From the NCBI GenBank assembly GCA_000149265.1, contig CH003393.1:238658-302657 (forward strand): a stretch of 64,000 nucleotides of DNA, given 5' to 3'. The notes below the pieces were generated by a model that had not been told where the DNA came from, made no database searches, and saw only the letters and a program-made list of their open reading frames with translations. The position numbers and the translations under genes were made by a program. Of this stretch, positions 58,601 to 64,000 are shown piece by piece. Source of the stretch: Ciona savignyi (Eukaryota > Chordata > Ascidiacea > Phlebobranchia > Cionidae). Position 1 is the stretch's first letter; every line of letters starts with the position of its first letter.

Positions 58601-60977
58601 GTATGATTTACATTTTCCCTTAATTTAGTAGAACCCTTAAGCCGCTTGGTTCAGGCAATGTCCGAAAAGTGCCTTGCCCAAGGACACAACTGACTAGCTA
58701 GCACCAGAATAATGATAACCATACGAAAAAACTTGATTTTGCCATGCACAAAATTCTTGTAACTGTGGTTGCTATGATTCTCTGTGGTCCACACTCTTCA
58801 GGAAACTTTTCTAATAAAGTTGGCGTCCCACCACTATTATGTTTGTCTTTCTGCACTTATTTCCTTACAGTTTAATATGCTGTGTTATCTTGATTTGCTA
58901 ATTTTCCCATTTTAGTGTCATTTTGTTTTGGTATTGTCGTTATCTTTATTATAAAACAAGTTAATTGCTTATTTGGGTTTTGCAACATCATCCATATTAT
59001 TTATTAAATTGTTTTAATTTTATTCTTACTTTGAAGACTGCCATTTGCCGATTTTACAGACTTTCAACCGTTAATATATCTTTTTAGGGGAATTTATTTG
59101 GAAATTTATACACACATGTATGGAAACAGTTAAATTTTTAATACAAACATAAAATTCCAATAGATAGTAACTATTGTACAGGGGTGAAAGTATAGTTTCA
59201 TTGTGTTTAAATTGTTGTACAGGAACAAATATTTTTTTATGTAAACTAAATTGTCAATTTTAAATAATAACTTCTTTGAGCCTGTCAAGGTTTACTTTGT
59301 GAATTAGGGTAATAAGCGCGGCATCAACTGTATTTAGTAATTGAAAAAATATTTACCAAGTTTCCAATAGAAAAAAAAAGGTTATGATTATACCATTCAA
59401 TTAAAACAACACCAACAATAGCCCGTACATGTGTCCTTTAATTTCAATGCTTATTATCAATCAAGTTTTACAACCATAGAATAGGCTACTTTTTTATTTT
59501 TAGTTTATTCATTTTTTGCCCCAATATTAAAAAATGGCAAAGAAATCAAATCGCGGCACAGGAACAGGAAAAATTGTAATACAGGGTTGAAACATTTTAT
59601 TTTGTTCACTTTAAATAAAAAACAAACCAATTACAAATCAACTCACAGCTGCCTTTTCTTCTTTCGTCAATTTGACCTTTTTCTTCTTTTTCTTCCCAAT
59701 GCCAAGTTGGGCCCCATCCCCTTCCAACTCCAAGTCCCCAGTTGCGCACCCTTCAGGGGTGGGGTCGGCCGATTTCTTCGATCTGTTGGGGGGTTCCCCA
59801 GAAAGTGGGTTGAGTGTGGTGGTTTTGGTCAAATGTAAGTTTGAAGCATACAGTTTAAACAATGCCAACAATGAAAATTCCCAGAATAAAGTGTTTGTAA
59901 ACTTTACAGCCAATATCTGTTTAGTTATTTAGGATAGGACAGGATAGGATATTCATCTTTATCCCCGTAAATGGGAAAACCAAGGGGGTTAACACACGGG
60001 CAATCGTCAGATCACCTCGTGCCCATCGTCGGGTTACCGGAGCTAGTGCAGTGTGTTGTATATGATAGACACGTTCCTTCAATTTGGTAGAACCCATTAT
60101 TCCGCTGGGTTCAGGCAATGTCCGTAAAGTGCCTTGCCCAAGGACACAACCGACTAGCTAGCGACCAGTTTCGCACCTTCAACCTTTCGATTGAAAGGCG
60201 ACGCACTTAACCGTTAGACCAACGGGCCGGACGATTTATTGGATACCTGGTGTACTAAAACCGTTGAGCACTTTTTATGCTGATTTGACAGTCGCCATAC
60301 TATAATTTATCAAATTTTGTTTTAAACTCCTAGACAATGGGACTTGTACAACATAATTTGCTGGTAGTTGTGTTACCCGAACCATTGCATTGTGTTGTGT
60401 ATGGTTGAATATGTCAAAATAAAGAGTAATAAGGAGTTTTAAGGACATAAAATCATTTACCTTGAAATACAAAAGACTCCAACACTAATATCAACCACAT
60501 AAATAATTAAAACCCCAGTCATAACACTAAACCCAACGCCCCAATCTGCATTATAGTGTGGAGTTTCACTCATTTTGTCCGGCCCGTTGGTCTAAGTCTA
60601 ACGGTTAAGTGCGTCGCCTTTCAATCGAAAGGTTGCAGGTGCGAAACTGGTCGCTAGCTAGTCGGTTGTGTCCTGGGGCAAGGCACTTTACGGACATTGC
60701 CTGAACCCAGCAGATTAATGGGTTCTACAAAATTAAAGGAACGTGTCTATCATACACAACACACTGTAATAGCTCCGGTAACCTGACGATGGGCGCGAGG
60801 TGATCTGACGATTGCCCGTGTGTTAACCCCCTTGGTTTTCCCATCCACCGGGATAAAGATGAATATCCTATCCTATCCCCCTTTTTAGTTTTCTCTAATA
60901 AAATTTGCCAGCATGTTTAGAATTTATTCTTTTGTTAATTTTACTTACTTTTTCTTTTTTCCTTTCTTTTTAACCAT
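55657..60977 (-). CDS. EF-hand plus ubiquitin-like-fold protein (6 exons, one frameshift), unrecognised
   Basis: Exons: 60949-60977, 59647-59782, 58295-58466, 57355-57579, 56873-57037, 55657-55861. Junction phases agree except that exon 4 is one base short: a run of five G (about 57493-57497) breaks the frame between ...YRVYRIRTG and GSTLLAAEKSDDEDD. With that base the protein has about 310 residues. Order: Lys-rich N-terminus (MVKKKGKKKK, later KVKLTKEEKAA), helical stretch, EF-hand-like pair (FKRFDEEGDGIVPIHVF; LDPEQTGNYRVY, an imperfect loop), acidic linker (EKSDDEDDLIPEDFVPPLYI), then about 120 residues with a beta-grasp pattern (FLVIHLRLSTFDG, MTIGTLIELIG, KLMKGQTLEECGFNGG). I do not know the family; Lys-rich EF-hand proteins of this kind are often ciliary, but that is a guess. 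The frameshift may be a sequencing error or a real break. Confidence 0.7.
56090..56205 (-). mobile_element. SINE-B copy, intron
   Basis: TTTTTACCGGGCTGAGTTTC to ACCATTCAGGCACACAACCG. Confidence 0.65.
56573..56848 (+). mobile_element. SINE-A copy, intron 5 of the EF-hand gene
   Basis: Head (GACCGGTTAGTCTGTTGG) to ATGAATATCCTATCCTAT; lies antisense to the gene and ends about 25 bases from the exon 5 donor. Confidence 0.8.
57656..57760 (-). repeat. 70-bp spaced direct repeat in intron 3 of the EF-hand gene
   Basis: CTGTAAATAGTTGCTGATTC at about 57657 and again at 57727. Read on the minus strand each copy ends ACTATTTACAG, an acceptor-like string. Confidence 0.8.
57765..58000 (-). mobile_element. 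SINE-A relic
   Basis: ATTCATTGTTTTATCCATG and GCGTTATCTCACTGGCAGTC blocks; strongly decayed. Confidence 0.5.
58022..58268 (-). mobile_element. SINE-A copy, shortened, intron 3
   Basis: Tail GTAATAGGATATTCATG through head ACCAGACTAACCAGTCGG; part of the middle is deleted. Its head abuts exon 3 of the EF-hand gene by about 27 bases. Confidence 0.8.
58480..58705 (-). mobile_element. SINE-A copy whose tail forms an acceptor
   Basis: Same strand as the EF-hand gene. Its 3' TATCC repeat tail (minus strand CATCCTATCCCTATCCTAAT) ends about a dozen bases before the acceptor TGTCCCAG of exon 3. The tRNA-like head is lost. Confidence 0.8.
59935..60232 (-). mobile_element. SINE-A copy, full length
   Basis: GGATAGGACAGGATAGGATA tail (four TATCC-type units on the element strand), head ends CCAACGGGCCGGAC. 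Lies in intron 1 of the EF-hand gene. Confidence 0.88.
60575..60880 (+). mobile_element. SINE-A copy, full length, with a 6-base duplication in the head
   Basis: Head reads GTTGGTCTAAGTCTAACGG, an extra GTCTAA in the A-box region. Ends ATGAATATCCTATCCTATCC. Tail lies about 70 bases from the EF-hand gene's first exon, on the opposite strand. Confidence 0.88.
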
Positions 60978-62386
60978 TCTTCTTTCACTTAAACAAACAT
61001 TTCAGATGTAAAATAATAATACGAATAGTAATAATAAATTATCGAAACTTAAAGCTTACATATGGCGTCTATGGAAACCACCTCCAAAGTCTGTTCACTG
61101 TACAGTGTTTAATATTATTACCTTTACATCTATGTTGGACCAAAAAGTGGCCATCTTTGCTCCCACGTTGACCCTACTGTAAATGCACATAAATGTTGTA
61201 AAATTTATGCTCGACGGCGTTTTATTTCCGCTAAATTTTTGGTATTTGTTTTTACCGATTTTTAAAGCAGTTTGTTATAATATCAAATTATTTTGTAGCA
61301 TCGTTGTAAATAAACTTAGTTAGAAAAAAATCAATACATTTTTAGACTGCCGAGTATATTGCATAATAAGCTTTTATTTTACGCCTACGTTATAGTGATC
61401 GGTTAACGGCATTGATTTTTCACTAAATTTTTAATTTGCATGTTCGGATTCTAAGATTAATAATGCATTTTTATTTAAAAACGACGAAAAATTATGTTAC
61501 ATACAATAAAATGATTACACTTTTTGCAACGGTGCGAATTTCCTATGTGTTTTTTGATCGGTTCCTTTTTATCATAACCTTTGGAACGTGTGGCCTTTAT
61601 TTAAAATAATTAGGAATAAGATAAAGCATACTAATTCTATATTACCGGCCGGTTGGTCTAACGGTTAAGTACGTCGCCTTTCAATCGAAAGGTTGCAGGT
61701 GCGAAACTGGTTGCCAGCTAGTCGGTTGTGTCCTTGGGCAAGGCACTTGACATTGCCTGAACCCAGCGGATTAGTGGGTTCTACCAAATTGAAGGAACGT
61801 GTCTATCATATACAACACACTGCAATAGCTCCCGTAACCCGACGGTGGGCGCGAGGTGATCTGATGATTGCCTGTGTGTTAACCCCCTTGGTTTTCCCAT
61901 TCACGGAAATAAACATGAATATCCTATCCTCCTATCCTATTACCCTTTTCCAGGGATTTTAATTTACCGAATGTGTATTTTTAAGCTTATGGAATCTAGA
62001 AGTATTTTTTGTTCTTAATATCAGCTTAACCCAACTGATTTTGTATCCCTTTATGACACTCTGCCTATTTTGGGGATGTAATTTATACTTCTGACAACCT
62101 ACCGTTACATTACAGTAAATTTCAGGTTAATCCTAAACCTGTCTTACACCAAATTAAGATCACCACAGGACTCACTTAAAATAACTGTTGCCCATGTAAA
62201 AACATTTTTTCTTTAAATATCTCCTATTTTTTGGATGCAACCTGTACTTCCCACACCCTACCATAACATTACAGTAATTTATTTTAATTTAAGCTTTTTT
62301 GACAGATCACTACACTACTCACTTTAAATAACCGTTGCCTATGTAAAAAGCTTACCTCGGAAATAAACGATACACCCACCATAGAA
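60978..62386. other. Divergent intergenic region between the EF-hand gene and ERK
   Basis: Probably contains both promoters. One full-length SINE-A (61645-61942) and imperfect direct repeats with CACCTACCGTTACATTACAGTAA-like content near 62090-62360 (ACCTACCGTTACATTACAG-type and ACCCTACCATAACATTACAG-type strings). Confidence 0.5.
61645..61942 (+). mobile_element. SINE-A copy, full length
   Basis: Head CGGCCGGTTGGTCTAACGG, tail ATCCTATCCTCCTATCCTAT. A short deletion after GCAAGGCACTT. Confidence 0.88.
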
Positions 62387-63124
62387 ATGGCAGACAAGAG
62401 ACCCCCAGAGATCATAAGAGGACAAGTTTTTGACGTTGCTCCTCGTTATGTCAATCTAAGTTACATTGGGGAAGGCGCGTACGGAATGGTTGTGTAAGTC
62501 TTATTATTCTATTAACACTTTAGCCTAAAAAGCATGGTGTATTTCTGGGCACAATATAAATATTAAAAATCGTATTATTATTCTATCAACACTCTAGCCT
62601 GGGAAGCGTAGTGTATTTTTTGGCACGATATAATTAACAAAAAATGCATGCCTAAACTTTAAGTCTCTACGTTGGTCGTATTATTGTAAACACTATGTCA
62701 ATCTTAGTAACATTGGGAAAGGCGCGTATGGAATGGTTGTGTAAGTCTTATTATTCTATAAACATTTTAGCCTGGAAAGCCTGGTGTATTTCTGGGGACG
62801 ATATAGGTAACAAAAATTGCATGCCTAAACTTTAACAAGTCTTCTCATTCAGGGAAATAAACATAAATATCCTATCTTACCCTAAATCAAAGTCAAGTCC
62901 TGAATTCTGTGTTTTCCAATAATAAAACGTGTTGATTCCAGTTCTGCAACTGACCACAAGTCTGGTCAAAAGGTTGCGATCAAGAAGATCAGTCCGTTTG
63001 AGCACCAAACCTACTGCCAACGAACCTTAAGAGAGATTAGGATCCTTTTTAGTTTCAACCATGAAAACATCATCTGCATCAAAGACATCATCAGAGCACC
63101 AACACTTAACGAGATGAAAGATGT
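62387..63124 (+). CDS. ERK1/2-type MAP kinase, first two exons (gene runs off the window)
   Basis: Exon 1 62387-62493, exon 2 62942-63124, both ending in phase 2; 96 complete codons plus two bases. ERK phosphorylates Ser/Thr-Pro sites at the end of the Ras-Raf-MEK cascade. Seen: [21 protein letters not shown]-loop [29 protein letters not shown] with the ATP-binding Lys (VAIKK) and helix-C Glu (REIR), then [20 protein letters not shown]. The exon 2 end (KDV, donor GTATCC) matches the position of the vertebrate ERK exon 2/3 border. The next expected exon (YIVQDL-like) was not found before 64000, so it lies downstream. Start ATG follows an acceptor-like ACCATAG by two bases. Intron 1 holds a duplicated exon end. 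Confidence 0.95.
62448..62840 (+). repeat. Tandem duplications across the ERK exon 1 donor, with a decoy exon end
   Basis: The block from TATGTCAATCT (62448, exonic) through TTATTATTCTAT recurs at 62694 including the donor GTAAGTC at 62741; a middle partial copy (about 62571-62677) lacks the exonic part. The decoy at 62694-62740 would read [15 protein letters not shown], with the P-loop glycines kept. Confidence 0.9.
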
Positions 63125-64000
63125 GTATCCTTTCTAAAATCTGATTTGTGGAAAGTTGCCTGTTTATGTGTGCAATTAGCTTGCATGAATACTAAGGGTG
63201 TGGAAAATTCCCGCAGTTCGCATTTTGTAGCATAGGTGTGAATATGTGAATTTAAGTGTTTCAGGGTTGCAAATTATACCCCAGCTTGCAATTGGTGGAA
63301 TAGGTGTAAAGTTTGGGGTCTTACAAGTGCAAATTGCAACGTAGCATGAATTAGTTAGAATAGTTGTAAATTTAGAAATTTAATGAGTGCAAATTACCCT
63401 CCAACACACATTTAGTAGCATAGATGTAAAATTACGGTTCCCATAAGTAAAATATACACTCTAGCATAGCATGCATTTAGTAGCTTATAAAGGTATGGGT
63501 TGAGACAGGGGCGGTGAGTTATGGGGTTGCCAGGCAACCCTTGCAATTTGAAGGCAAAAATTCGATAATTAAAAAACGCGTACCGTTCTTGTTACAATAA
63601 GGCAACCGGGCATTGCGCTTGGTTTTTTCATTTAGGGGGGTTAAATCGTTTAGAGGTGCCAGGGATACAAATTATACCCCAGCTTGTATATGGTAATAAA
63701 TGTACAGTTAGGCGATTCTGTAAGTAAAAAACTTGACCTGACATGTATTTGGTAGCATAGGTGTAGAGTTAGTGGTGTCTGAAATACAAATTTTTCTAAC
63801 ATTATAAGTGTCCTAATTAATTAAGTCTTGTTTATATTATAGCTACCTCTTTAAGAGTAAACAATTCTGATATACTTTGGGATAGTTTGTTTACTTATCA
63901 TTTTACTGCACATCATTTTTTTATAATTATAGAAATGTTCAAACTAATGCTAAGTAATGTTCTAGAGTAAATGAACTTAATTTTATTCTTGCTTCTTCAA
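63125..64000. other. ERK intron 2 with degenerate ~70-80 bp tandem repeats
   Basis: From about 63185 to 63480 and again 63655-63780, imperfect units share GTGCAAATTA, (C)CCCAGCTTGCA, TTTAGTAGCATAGGTGTAAA and a G-rich end. The section 63490-63650 between them is unlike the units. No exon recognised. Confidence 0.65.

Noticed and set aside
59587..59932. Plus-strand open frames of 83 and 86 residues
   Set aside because: Antisense to exon 2 of the EF-hand gene, whose splice phases and Lys-rich sequence fit better.
1269..61962. Recurrent open frames starting MPEPSGLMGSTKLKERV (for example 1269-1553, 11459-11689, 14704-15249, 59921-60118, 61693-61962)
   Set aside because: They are one frame of SINE-A, occur in both orientations, end at arbitrary flanks and have no domain or start context. 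Not a protein family.

Overview
The window reads as euchordate invertebrate DNA, most likely a sea squirt of the genus Ciona. It is AT-rich, has small genes with many short phased introns, carries an 18S rRNA fragment with a tunicate-like sequence, and has AG acceptors a few bases upstream of most start codons, as expected where spliced-leader trans-splicing is common. The organism call is inference; no taxon label was given.

Layout. 1-4.2 kb: repeats only. 4.2-8.1 kb (+): RING/B-box/coiled-coil (TRIM-like) gene. 9.3-11.1 kb (-): two-exon seven-pass membrane protein, probably of the GOST/TMEM87-GPR107 type. 12.2-13.0 kb (-): weak exon candidates. 16.5-18.7 kb (-): timm22 in three exons, with the last two exons of an unidentified gene only 190 bp upstream on the same strand (18.9-19.2 kb). 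21.7-25.7 kb: three intronless catechol O-methyltransferase genes, two almost identical in tandem and one inverted. 29.5-35.1 kb (+): CTR1/SLC31-type copper transporter. 36.1 kb: tRNA-Gly(TCC). 36.9-46.0 kb (-): complete 11-exon alkaline phosphatase. 53.1-54.6 kb (+): small secreted 14-cysteine protein. 55.7-61.0 kb (-): six-exon gene with Lys-rich N-terminus, EF-hand pair and a ubiquitin-like C-terminal part, interrupted by an apparent one-base frameshift. 62.4 kb to beyond 63.1 kb (+): first two exons of an ERK MAP kinase.

The rest is dense with mobile-element relics: about 30 copies of a ~290-bp tRNA-headed SINE ending in TATCC repeats (called SINE-A here), about 20 copies of a ~110-bp tRNA-like SINE (SINE-B), and several non-autonomous DNA transposons. 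Five of these keep visible 8-bp hAT-type target duplications (one of the five imperfect), and others are flanked by TA (mariner-like) or TTAA (piggyBac-like).

The genes do not form one pathway. The most unusual signals are repeated short tandem duplications that run exactly across exon-intron junctions (twice in timm22, once in alkaline phosphatase, once in ERK), a COMT duplication whose junction lies inside a chimeric SINE, an 18S rRNA relic with a precise local inversion, and a SINE tail that seems to provide the polypyrimidine tract of a real splice acceptor. Exon structures were worked out by hand from splice signals, reading-frame phase and protein similarity; none has transcript support here.
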